From Flavobacteriales bacterium (GTDB taxonomy: Bacteria > Bacteroidota > Bacteroidia > Flavobacteriales > BACL11): a stretch of DNA of 33,681 nucleotides. Below, one piece after another: positions 19,201 to 27,422 of the stretch. Numbering within the stretch: position 1 is the stretch's first letter; the number at the start of each line of letters is the position of its first letter. The position numbers were made by a program, and so were the translations under genes. The notes beneath the pieces were generated by a model. That model was not told the origin of the DNA and made no database searches. It saw nothing but the letters and a program-made list of their open reading frames with translations. The stretch lies in NCBI GenBank assembly GCA_012960835.1, contig DUAL01000030.1, positions 11,270-44,950 of the forward strand. The letters run 5' to 3'.

Positions 19201-20686
19201 ATCCTTTATTGGAAAGATTAGTAAGATAATGTTGAATTTGAGAAAGTGTATAGCCAGCATATCTAGCAAAATCTTCCACAAAAAACAACTCTTCCCCTTT
19301 ATCTTTCATGTAATTTCTTATTAAAATTAAAGGATGAATTTTATCCATTCCGTGAAGTTGCTGATATTTTGCTTCCAAATAATTATTTGTAGATTCAAAA
19401 TTTGCATCTGAAATAGATGAGCCAGGCAAAGAGCCAAAGAATATCATGTCTTTATCAATACTCCATTCCAAAAGTTCACAATCCATTGTTATCTGATGGT
19501 AGGTATTAATAAGCGGACTTTCTGAAACGCCATTTCGTTTTCTGTAAAGCTCTAATTTTCTTTTGGAATCGGAATACTTGAATTGCAATGCAGAATGGTA
19601 AATAGAATCGGTATCAAAAAAAACTTTTACAGCAGCCAATTGGGAAGAAATTCTATCGTTTCCAATACTAAAACGATTGGCATTTGCAATAATAATGGGC
19701 TTTCCATTTCTTTTTAATATGATACGTGCCTCAGCATAATCGCCACCATCCGCAATAAACTCCTTCCCTTTAAGAATGTAGCCACCTTTATAATCTACAT
19801 CAGGGAAAATTTCGCTAAGCAGCACATTTTTATCCTTAGATTTAAAGTAAGGATATGCCTTTTTTTTATCGTAACCACCAACATCTATTTTATGTTGTAG
19901 CGTTCCAATTATCGGTCTTTTAAAGAGATACTTATTATAAAACAAAACAGAATCTGCATGTATCTGGTCTTTTTTAAGGTCGATTTTAAAGTGAGCTAAT
20001 TGTGCATAAACTGAATCTGTATGCAAACCCACCTTTTGCCAATCAATCATACCTCCTTTTCCTTCCCATTTGTAATTTATTGGCCAATACTTTCCTTTTG
20101 TATTATACACATAAATGGTGCTTCCTTTTGCTGAACAACTTAGAGTAAATTCTTTGTAAAAGGATAAAAATGGATGTCCTAATTCTACTTCAAAAGTATA
20201 ATCGGTAGATGGGCAATACCAACTTACAGCCCTAGAATTTCTTAGCATTCCAGAGGATAGAAAATCATCCGTAAATATAAAATACAGCATCAATCTTTTG
20301 GTAGTAGATTCTTCTAGCAGAATATCTACTATATTTAACCAATCATTGAATTTTGGGATTGCAGTTGGCTGATAAGCAAACTGATTGATGGCTTTTAGGA
20401 AATTGGTAAAATGAGGATTTGCCCTTAGCCGTTTTTCAAGCATTGTATTTGCAATTGCAATTATTTTCTTTGTGCTTTTTGTATCAAACTTTTCGGATTG
20501 AATATTTTCCTCAAACTGAGAAAAAACCCTTGATAAATCTTTGTTTTTTTTGGCGGAAATAAATACATCCATTTCCTCTAAAAAACCAGAAGTTTCCTCT
20601 GAAAATTTAGTAAGTTTCTTCTTATCTTGACTAAAACTGCTATTAAAGCAAAGTAAAAAACTTAAAAAAAGTAATAATTTTCTCAT
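16235..20686 (-). CDS. Very large exported protein of unknown function (~1483 aa)
   Basis: Single ORF; MRKLLLFLSFLLCFNSSFSQ signal peptide from 20686 (ORF track start 20794 would overlap tpiA); beta-rich repetitive sequence; no family recognised with confidence. Confidence 0.85.
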   Translation of the reverse strand: MRKLLLFLSFLLCFNSSFSQDKKKLTKFSEETSGFLEEMDVFISAKKNKDLSRVFSQFEENIQSEKFDTKSTKKIIAIANTMLEKRLRANPHFTNFLKAINQFAYQPTAIPKFNDWLNIVDILLEESTTKRLMLYFIFTDDFLSSGMLRNSRAVSWYCPSTDYTFEVELGHPFLSFYKEFTLSCSAKGSTIYVYNTKGKYWPINYKWEGKGGMIDWQKVGLHTDSVYAQLAHFKIDLKKDQIHADSVLFYNKYLFKRPIIGTLQHKIDVGGYDKKKAYPYFKSKDKNVLLSEIFPDVDYKGGYILKGKEFIADGGDYAEARIILKRNGKPIIIANANRFSIGNDRISSQLAAVKVFFDTDSIYHSALQFKYSDSKRKLELYRKRNGVSESPLINTYHQITMDCELLEWSIDKDMIFFGSLPGSSISDANFESTNNYLEAKYQQLHGMDKIHPLILIRNYMKDKGEELFFVEDFARYAGYTLSQIQHYLTNLSNKGFVYYDYGEQRIKVLGKLHNYLKAKSGKGDYDVISFKSQVQSTSGAMKMQINSALNIKTKDLNILGVPEITLSDSQRVYMYPTDGRIVIKKNRDFIFSGQISAGNGRFNLFGKDFYFHYDSFWVDLNKIDSVQLSVPLEPIRRDMYGDEILTKIKTVIEAVTGDLQIDHPTNKSGLRKDSFPGYPIFRSYEDSYVFYDRKSIYNGVYDRDRVSFHLLPFEIDSLENFTGKGLRFAGTFKSAGIFPVFDDTLRLQKDYSLGFKRNTPKDGFPIYGGKGKYFNEIQLSNKGIKGSGKMEYLTSVSIADNILFFPDSTNLHTQQFNLLAVREGIEFPEANNTTTYVHYQPYYDVMNIYKKQSEFSFYNGQVTLDGDIELRPTGLTGNGIMKLDKAEVTSNFFMYNTVFFNADTADLVVHADDLEGIAFESKNLRTHIDLEEKIGMFYSNGSESYVRLPENQYICYIDKLKWYMKEQLLELGETSKSSLGTEFVSSHPLQDSLSFIAKTANYSLKDYVIHARGVDKIEVADATIFPDSGKVIVEKKAFIRILENATVLTNNLTEYHTFKKASINIKGKNNYTGSGDYTYKDELNKEQTILFQKISVNDDKMTIASGSVEGEKPFKLGAKFSFKGVVNLSADDKYLTFDGYFKMDHQCSFIPIEWVRFTSEIAPDNITLELDSVVVNDDDERLTTGLIMGADSSNVYSTFLNRKNRSMDIDLLSASYFLYYDKNESAFVVSGYDTLSNIFRLYDKQCKTKGDGLMDLGIFLGRIKVETAGFVEHNILADKEQMRLFLLLDFFFSEKALKVMAEDIFLSPGIENYEFESEFYGKTLGRIVGKEEAEMLLLELETRAEFVEFPDALNHTMSFTDLELRWDGKEKAYYSIGSIGLGSMVDYQLNSFLKDSYIKIKKGRNNDILTIYLVTESYESYYFNYKSGVMRARSSNLEFNEAIQEIKEGKRKAPHKGGIPAFRYQIAPQQSVDRFVKEMEKKH

Positions 20687-20756
20687 TTTTGTAAGTGGAA
20701 TAATATCACTAAAAGGATTTTTTCTGATAGAGAAATATCCACTTGAATATAATTCA

Positions 20757-21512
20757 TTAAAATGAATGTATGATTGCCAAAAAATCATCTGCATTTAATG
20801 ATGCACCACCAATTAAACCGCCATCAATATCTTTTTGCGTGAAAAGGTCTTTTGCATTATTTGGATTGCAACTTCCCCCATACAAAATAGAGGTGTTTTC
20901 AGCAATTTCATTCCCAAACTTTTCGCTAATAATAGTCCGAATAAATCCGTGCATTTCTTGTGCTTGTTCGCTTGTTGCAGTTATACCTGTTCCGATTGCC
21001 CAAATTGGTTCATAAGCAATCACAATATTATTAAAATCAGCAACTGATAAATGGAACAAGCTCTCATTTATTTGTTGTTTTACCCAATCAAAATGAGTGC
21101 TTTCTTCTCTTTGATTTAACCTTTCCCCACAGCAAAAAATCACTTTCAAATTATTAGCAAGCGCCATATTTATTTTTTGTACTAAATCAGCATTTGTTTC
21201 TTTAAAAAATTCTCTTCTTTCAGAATGACCGATTATCACATAATCGCCATTGGAAGACTCTATCATTTCAGATGAAATTTCCCCAGTAAAAGCACCTTTT
21301 CCCTCTTTACTACAATTTTGTGCAGAAACTTTTACCCTTTCAAAATCACTACATAATTTTGCTATTTTATACAAATACAAAAAAGAGGGGGCAAACACAA
21401 CCTCTGTATTTTTGTCTTCTGGAAGTTTGCTTAAAACTGCTGAAACTAATTCCAAACTTTCCTCTCTTTTAAGGTTCATTTTCCAATTTCCTACGACAAT
21501 ATTTTTTCTCAT
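20757..21512 (-). CDS. tpiA: Triose-phosphate isomerase
   Basis: VGNWKMN, SAQNCSKEGKGAFTGEIS, VIIGHSERR, IAYEPIWAIGTG, ILYGGSCNPNNAKDLF, GGLIGGASL. Confidence 0.98.
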   Translation of the reverse strand: MRKNIVVGNWKMNLKREESLELVSAVLSKLPEDKNTEVVFAPSFLYLYKIAKLCSDFERVKVSAQNCSKEGKGAFTGEISSEMIESSNGDYVIIGHSERREFFKETNADLVQKINMALANNLKVIFCCGERLNQREESTHFDWVKQQINESLFHLSVADFNNIVIAYEPIWAIGTGITATSEQAQEMHGFIRTIISEKFGNEIAENTSILYGGSCNPNNAKDLFTQKDIDGGLIGGASLNADDFLAIIHSF

Positions 21513-21513
21513 T

Positions 21514-22590
21514 TTATGTTATTCTTATTCTAGGATCTAATATTCCGTAAATAATATCAACCGCTATATTAACGACAACAAATATAGTAGCAATAAATAA
21601 AACAGCCCCCATTACAACTGGCAAATCCAAATTATTAAGCGCATCTACTATTTCTTTTCCAATTCCGTTCCATGCAAAAATATATTCTACAAATACTGCA
21701 CCAGCAAGCATTGACGCAAACCAACCCGAAACTGCCGTTACCACAGGATTAAGAGCATTGCGTAATCCATGTTTGAAAAGCACTACAAATTTACTCAAAC
21801 CCTTTGCAATTGCTGTTCGCATATAATCCATTTTCAAAACTTCTAAAAGGGAATTTCTGGTGAGTTGCACAATTACAGAAAGAGGCCTAATACCCAAAGT
21901 AATGGCAGGCAAAATCAAGTTTTTCAAATTGATAAACTCCCCTCTTCCGTAATCATCAACCTCATGCAAACTGCCCGTCATAGAAAGGCCCGTAATATCG
22001 GCAAGCAAAAAGCCAAAAAACCAAGCAAAAAGAATTGCCGAGAAAAAAGAAGGAACAGACATTCCTAAAACAGATAGGAATAAAGTCAATTTATCAATCC
22101 AAGAATTTTTATAAATTGCTGCCAAAACCCCTAATAAAATACCAATCAGTAGTGCAATACTAATAGAAGCCAAAGCCAAAACAAAGGTGTTTGGAAATGT
22201 ATCAGCAATTATGGAAGATACGGATTTCCCCCTTTTTACAAATGATTCTCTTAAATAAGGATACTTAACAACAATTGCTAATTTTTTAGTTTCAAAAATA
22301 GTGGTATAATTGTATTTTCCAGATTCTATAAAATGAAAAGCATCTTTGTTTTTGCTATGAAAGGAAAGTGGCGATAAATCATTGAGATACAAAAAGTATT
22401 GCGCACTAATGGATTTATCAAATCCGTATTTTTGCTTTAGCGCCATAAGTTGCTCAGAGTCCTCTCTTTGGTCAAGCATCATTCGGGCAGGGTCGCCAGG
22501 TAAAACATTAAACAAAAAGAAAACCAAAGTAAGGACACCCCAAAGCACCAAAATGCTATAAGTAATTTTCTTTATTATGAATTTAATCAC
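21514..22590 (-). CDS. ABC transporter permease, DppB/OppB-like
   Basis: FFLFNVLPGDPARMML; ...RTAIAKGLSKFVVLFKHGLRNALNPVVTAVSGWFASMLAGAVFVEYIFAWNGIGK (EAA-type loop). Confidence 0.92.
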   Translation of the reverse strand: MIKFIIKKITYSILVLWGVLTLVFFLFNVLPGDPARMMLDQREDSEQLMALKQKYGFDKSISAQYFLYLNDLSPLSFHSKNKDAFHFIESGKYNYTTIFETKKLAIVVKYPYLRESFVKRGKSVSSIIADTFPNTFVLALASISIALLIGILLGVLAAIYKNSWIDKLTLFLSVLGMSVPSFFSAILFAWFFGFLLADITGLSMTGSLHEVDDYGRGEFINLKNLILPAITLGIRPLSVIVQLTRNSLLEVLKMDYMRTAIAKGLSKFVVLFKHGLRNALNPVVTAVSGWFASMLAGAVFVEYIFAWNGIGKEIVDALNNLDLPVVMGAVLFIATIFVVVNIAVDIIYGILDPRIRIT

Positions 22591-22593
22591 AAT

Positions 22594-23694
22594 TTAGTTT
22601 GTGAGTTTTTCTATGGAAGGAAAATCATTAAAATGCCATTTCCCTATAATTGTACCTTCTTCTATTTTTACCAGCCCAGGATTGGAACGAACGATTGTTT
22701 TTAGGGTTGTTTCATCCGTAAAATGATAAGGAAACATAATGTTGTTTTCATGGCGAAATACATCAATCAGCTCATCAGATGAAGCAGAAAGTGCTACAAA
22801 AGTAATCCCCTTTTTTTCGCAAGCCAAATACAAATCAGTTAGTTTTTTGCTTGCTTCTGCATTTGTTTTTCCAATGTTATAGGCAATGACTAAATACGCC
22901 TTTTTTGCAGACAAAATAGAGTCGGTAATATCCACCTCATCTTTTGAGATGGAAAAATCATGAATGGGCGGCTCATATCCTTTTTCAATGAGTTTTGTTT
23001 TTCTATCCACATATTTTGCCCCCTCTATTTTCCATGGTTCTTGCTCGGTGGTAAATTGCTGAGTTTCTCCATCAAGTTCATAGTACCAAATATCTTCAAA
23101 AACATCTTGCTTTGCATCTTTTGGAATTAGCATTCCCTCTGGAATATTTTCACCAATTGCATAGGGTCTAAAATCTTTGGTAGGTAAATGGGAATAGGTA
23201 TGCCAAACGAAATAACAACTTAACAGAAGGATTAATAAATTAATTTTGTTTTCCGCTTTTTTGGTAAATAATGACTGTATTTTATTCTGGCTTTTAAATA
23301 GGAGAAGAATGAAAAATAGCAAAACCATATCTTTTGTGAAAGATTGCCATGGCGTGAGTTTTAAGGCGTCCCCAAAACATCCACAATCTGTTACTTTGTT
23401 AAAATAGGCAGAAAAGAAAGTAAGAAAAGTGAAAAATACTATCATCAAAAGCAAACTCCAAGAAATTAATTTTATTCGACTGCCAAGAAGCAGCATTACA
23501 CCAAGCAATATTTCAAAAATACAAATACTTACAGCCGTTAAAAGTGCAAAAGGAACAAACCACTCCATTCCAAAAACTTCAAAATACTCTGCTAATTTGT
23601 AAGAAAATCCTATTGTATCATTAGCTTTTATCAGCCCAGAAATAATGAATAAAACACCAACTAAAAATCTTGAAATGATAAGTAAAATCCTCAT
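22594..23694 (-). CDS. BT_3928-type DoxX-like membrane protein with C-terminal thioredoxin-like region
   Basis: ISRFLVGVLFIISGLIKANDTIGFSYKLAEYFEVFG...KVTDCGCFGDALKLTPWQSFTKD; followed by LVIAYNIGKTNAEASKKLTDLY. Confidence 0.88.
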   Translation of the reverse strand: MRILLIISRFLVGVLFIISGLIKANDTIGFSYKLAEYFEVFGMEWFVPFALLTAVSICIFEILLGVMLLLGSRIKLISWSLLLMIVFFTFLTFFSAYFNKVTDCGCFGDALKLTPWQSFTKDMVLLFFILLLFKSQNKIQSLFTKKAENKINLLILLLSCYFVWHTYSHLPTKDFRPYAIGENIPEGMLIPKDAKQDVFEDIWYYELDGETQQFTTEQEPWKIEGAKYVDRKTKLIEKGYEPPIHDFSISKDEVDITDSILSAKKAYLVIAYNIGKTNAEASKKLTDLYLACEKKGITFVALSASSDELIDVFRHENNIMFPYHFTDETTLKTIVRSNPGLVKIEEGTIIGKWHFNDFPSIEKLTN

Positions 23695-23695
23695 C

Positions 23696-24232
23696 TTATT
23701 TTGTTTTAATTAAAGCAAAAACAGCATAATTTATCATATCCAAATAATTAGCATCAATCCCTTCCGAAATCAGTGTTTCCCCTTCATTATTTTCAATCTG
23801 TTTTACGCGTAATAATTTTTGTAAAATAAGGTCGGTAAGTGAACTTATCCGCATATCTTTCCATGCCTCATCATAATCATGGTTTTTATCAGACATTAAT
23901 CGTTTTGCTTGATTGGCATATTGACTAAAAAGTCCCATGGCATTGGAAAAAGACAATTCTTCTGCATGCTCTGCCACCCCTAGTTCTAATTGTATCAGTC
24001 CAATAATGGAATAATTGATTATCCCAACATATTCATTACTTATATCTTCATTTATCTTTTGTGTGCCCTTTTGGTCAATGCTTCTTATTCTTTGGGCTTT
24101 GATGAAAATTTGGTCTGTAAGTGAGCTAATTCTCAGAATTCGCCATGCTGTTCCATAATCTTTTAGTTTTTTAGCAAAAATGTCCTCACATTTTTTTATT
24201 ATTGACTCGTATTCAGTAATTGTCTGTTTCAT
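23696..24232 (-). CDS. DUF1599 domain protein (two tandem copies)
   Basis: KDYGTAWRILRISSLTDQIFIKAQRIRSI and HDYDEAWKDMRISSLTDLILQKLLRVKQI. Confidence 0.9.
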   Translation of the reverse strand: MKQTITEYESIIKKCEDIFAKKLKDYGTAWRILRISSLTDQIFIKAQRIRSIDQKGTQKINEDISNEYVGIINYSIIGLIQLELGVAEHAEELSFSNAMGLFSQYANQAKRLMSDKNHDYDEAWKDMRISSLTDLILQKLLRVKQIENNEGETLISEGIDANYLDMINYAVFALIKTK

Positions 24233-24256
24233 GAATTTTTTATTGTTCTTTTAAGC

Positions 24257-24264
24257 CAAAAATA
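24257..24264 (-). promoter_or_regulatory. -7 box TATTTTTG for the DUF1599/BT_3928/permease/tpiA operon
   Basis: Exact TAnnTTTG 24 nt before the ATG at 24232. Confidence 0.5.
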
Positions 24265-24276
24265 CATTTTTTCCAA

Positions 24277-25113
24277 ATGAAAGCTTTTAATATAAAAGGT
24301 AAAATGCTTGATTTATCAACACCAAAAGTAATGGGGATTCTTAATATTACTGACGATTCTTTTTTTGATGGCGGAAAATACATTAGTAAAAATAAAATAT
24401 TAGAAAGGTGCGATAAAATGCTTACGGAAGGTGCATCAATCATTGATATTGGCGCACAATCGTCAAGACCTGGTTCAAAAAGCATAAACTCTAATCTTGA
24501 AAAAGAACGCCTACTTACAGCTATCACAAATGTAAAACATCATTTCCCCGACATTATTATTTCGGTGGATACTTATAATGCATCTATTGCAAAAAGCTGC
24601 ATTAAAAATGGAGCTGATATTATTAATGATATTTCAGCAGGAGAAAAGGATAAAGAAATGTGGGCAGTAGTAGCAGAATTTGGCGTTACCTATATTATGA
24701 TGCATATGAAAGGTAAGCCAGAAAATATGCAAGAAAATCCACAATACGATAATGTAACTAACGATATTATGGTATTTTTTGAAAAAAAAATAAAGAACTT
24801 GAAAACGAAAGGAATTGAGCAAATTATCATTGACCCTGGTTTTGGTTTCGGAAAAACTATGGAGCATAATTATGAGATTTTAAATAATTTAGAAAGATTT
24901 CAAAAATTCGGCTTACCACTATTAGTTGGCGTATCACGAAAGTCTATGATTTACAATTTACTAGATACAACAGCTCAAAAAGCATTGAACGGCACAACAG
25001 CCATAAACATGATGGCATTACTAAACGGGGCAAATATTTTGAGAGTTCATGATGTAAAACAGGCCATTGAATGTATTAAAATTGTTAATTTCGCCAAAAG
25101 TTGTAAAAAATGA
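24277..25113 (+). CDS. folP: Dihydropteroate synthase
   Basis: VMGILNITDDSFFDGGKY, IDIGAQSSRPGS, DPGFGFGKTMEHNYEIL, LVGVSRKSMI, NGTTAINMMALLNGANILRVHDV. Confidence 0.97.
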   Translation: MKAFNIKGKMLDLSTPKVMGILNITDDSFFDGGKYISKNKILERCDKMLTEGASIIDIGAQSSRPGSKSINSNLEKERLLTAITNVKHHFPDIIISVDTYNASIAKSCIKNGADIINDISAGEKDKEMWAVVAEFGVTYIMMHMKGKPENMQENPQYDNVTNDIMVFFEKKIKNLKTKGIEQIIIDPGFGFGKTMEHNYEILNNLERFQKFGLPLLVGVSRKSMIYNLLDTTAQKALNGTTAINMMALLNGANILRVHDVKQAIECIKIVNFAKSCKK

Positions 25114-25895
25114 GTTTTCTGGATTTTATAGAATTTAATTTTATTAGCATTATTGATATTGTATTGGTTGCCATACTAATGTATCAGTTATACAAATTGG
25201 TAAGAGGAACGGTAGCAATCAATATTTTTATTGGTCTAACTTCTATCTATTTGCTTTGGAAATTGGTAGATGCCTTGCATATGGAGTTATTAAGTGAGAT
25301 TTTAGGACAATTTATTGGAGTTGGCGTTATTATTTTGGTAATTGTTTTCCAGCAAGAACTTAGAAAGTTTTTGATTATGATTGGCAGAGCAAAGCTGATA
25401 AAAAATAAAGGATTCTTTAAATTTAATATAGGAGAACAAGACAACAAACTCAATATAGGAATTATTTGCAAAGCCTGTCAGGATTTATCAAACAGTAAAA
25501 CAGGAGCACTACTTGTTATTACCCATACAGATGACTTGGCTTTTTTCTCAGAATCGGGAGTGCAAATTGGATCCGATATAACCATACCATTACTAAAAAG
25601 TATCTTTTTCAAAAATAGTCCTTTACATGATGGAGCAGTAATTATTAGAGATAATAAAATAGTTGCTGCTAGATGTGTTTTACCCGTTACAAACAATACT
25701 AATTTCCCTACCCATTTAGGGATGCGACACAGGGCTGCTGCCGGAATTTCGGAAGATACGGATGCAGTTGTAATTATTGTTTCCGAGCAAAATGGAGAAA
25801 TCTCATTTGCGAAAGAAGGAAAATTACAAAACCATTGTAGCGGAGAAAAGTTAGAAGAATTATTACGCTTTGAAGCAAATAAGCTTAACGCTTAG
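25110..25895 (+). CDS. cdaA: Diadenylate cyclase CdaA (c-di-AMP synthase)
   Basis: N-terminal membrane segments; DisA_N motifs DGAVIIRDNKIVAARCVLPVT and LGMRHRAAAGISEDTDAVVIIVSEQNGEIS; ATGA overlap with folP. Confidence 0.95.
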   Translation: MSFLDFIEFNFISIIDIVLVAILMYQLYKLVRGTVAINIFIGLTSIYLLWKLVDALHMELLSEILGQFIGVGVIILVIVFQQELRKFLIMIGRAKLIKNKGFFKFNIGEQDNKLNIGIICKACQDLSNSKTGALLVITHTDDLAFFSESGVQIGSDITIPLLKSIFFKNSPLHDGAVIIRDNKIVAARCVLPVTNNTNFPTHLGMRHRAAAGISEDTDAVVIIVSEQNGEISFAKEGKLQNHCSGEKLEELLRFEANKLNA

Positions 25896-26445
25896 GAAAA
25901 CGCATTTTATAACTTATCTCTACTTTTCCTTTTGAAATGTCAGAAAGTTTTCCTTTCAAAACTCTTTTACGTAAAGGGCTGATTTTATCGGTAAATAGAA
26001 TTCCATCCAAATGATCGTACTCATGTTGAATTACCCTAGCGGTAATTCCATCAAATTTTTTCTGCAGTTTTTTAAAATTTTCGTCCAAAAATTCTATTTC
26101 AATTTCAGATTTGCGAGAAATATCTTCCCTAATTTCAGGAATGCTCAAACAACCCTCATTAAATAACCACTTCGGCCCTTCTTCCTTTATCATTTTAGGA
26201 TTGATAAATACTTGTTTCATGGGCTGAATATCATTCTCTTCATCATCAACAAAAGGAGCAGTATCTATAATAAACATACGGATTGATTTATTGATTTGTG
26301 GAGCAGCCAATCCAACACCACTTGCCGCATACATAGTCTCGAACATATCGTCAATAATTTCCGGTAAATCAGGAAAAGATTTTGAGATTTCTTTGCATTT
26401 CTCTCTGAGAATCGGAGAGCCAAAAGCTACAATAGGAAGAATCAT
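25885..26445 (-). CDS. def: Peptide deformylase
   Basis: GVGLAAPQI, EGCLSIPEI, QHEYDHLDGILF motifs. Confidence 0.97.
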   Translation of the reverse strand: MILPIVAFGSPILREKCKEISKSFPDLPEIIDDMFETMYAASGVGLAAPQINKSIRMFIIDTAPFVDDEENDIQPMKQVFINPKMIKEEGPKWLFNEGCLSIPEIREDISRKSEIEIEFLDENFKKLQKKFDGITARVIQHEYDHLDGILFTDKISPLRKRVLKGKLSDISKGKVEISYKMRFPKR

Positions 26446-26448
26446 ATT

Positions 26449-27420
26449 TTATAAAATGATGTCGATAATATCATCCACAGTAATCCCTTCTGCTTCTGCT
26501 TTATAATTCCTTATTATTCGGTGTCGGAGAATTGGCTTTGCTACTGCTTTTACATCTTCAATATCAGGGGAGTATTTACCGTTTATTGCGGCATAACATT
26601 TTGCACCCAAAAGCATAAACTGAGAAGCTCTAGGGCCAGCTCCCCATGAAATATACTGCTGTACCTTTTCTGAAGCCATCTCAGTATCGGGGCGGGTTTT
26701 TGCTACTAAGGAAACTGCATACTCTATCACATTGTCATTCACAGGGATTTTCCTAAGAATATTCTGATGAAATACAATGTCTTCTGCATCCATTACTTTA
26801 TTTAAAGTAGCTGAATAATCAGAGGTTGTTTGTTTAACAATTTGGATTTCCTCATTATAATTAGGATAATCTAAAATCACATTGAACATAAATCGATCTA
26901 ATTGGGCTTCTGGCAAAGGATATGTACCTTCTTGTTCGATAGGGTTTTGGGTTGCCAGCACAAAAAACGGATTCTCTAATTCGTATTTATTTCCAGCATT
27001 AGTAACAGAGCGTTCCTGCATGGCTTCCAAAAGTGCGGATTGGGTTTTTGGTGGCGTTCTGTTTATCTCATCTGCTAAAATAATATTGGCAAATAAAGGG
27101 CCTTTTATAAATTTGAAATTTCTACTCTCATCCAAAATTTCAGCACCCACAATGTCTGAAGGCATTAAATCAGGTGTAAACTGGATTCTGTTGAATTTTA
27201 GCCCTAAGCAATCTGCAATGGTTTGCACCAATAGAGTTTTTGCCAATCCTGGAACACCAACTAAAAGACAATGCCCCTTGCTAAAAATAGAAATTAAAAC
27301 TTGGTCAACTACCTCATCTTGCCCAACAATTACTTTGGCTATTTCTGTTCTAAAATTTTTGAAAACCTTTGCAAAAGCATCAATCGCTTTAACATCCGAA
27401 TTTATTAGTTGTTCATCCAT
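26449..27420 (-). CDS. MoxR-family AAA+ ATPase
   Basis: GQDEVVDQVLISIFSKGHCLLVGVPGLAKTLLVQ (Walker A variant), IILADEINRTPPKTQSALLEAMQE, PLPEAQLDRFMF. Start 27420 preferred. Confidence 0.96.
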   Translation of the reverse strand: MDEQLINSDVKAIDAFAKVFKNFRTEIAKVIVGQDEVVDQVLISIFSKGHCLLVGVPGLAKTLLVQTIADCLGLKFNRIQFTPDLMPSDIVGAEILDESRNFKFIKGPLFANIILADEINRTPPKTQSALLEAMQERSVTNAGNKYELENPFFVLATQNPIEQEGTYPLPEAQLDRFMFNVILDYPNYNEEIQIVKQTTSDYSATLNKVMDAEDIVFHQNILRKIPVNDNVIEYAVSLVAKTRPDTEMASEKVQQYISWGAGPRASQFMLLGAKCYAAINGKYSPDIEDVKAVAKPILRHRIIRNYKAEAEGITVDDIIDIIL

Positions 27421-27422
27421 AT

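Noticed and set aside
20687-20794. N-terminal extension of the giant ORF (start 20794)
   Set aside because: Would overlap tpiA and bury the signal peptide; ATG at 20686 begins a clean signal sequence.
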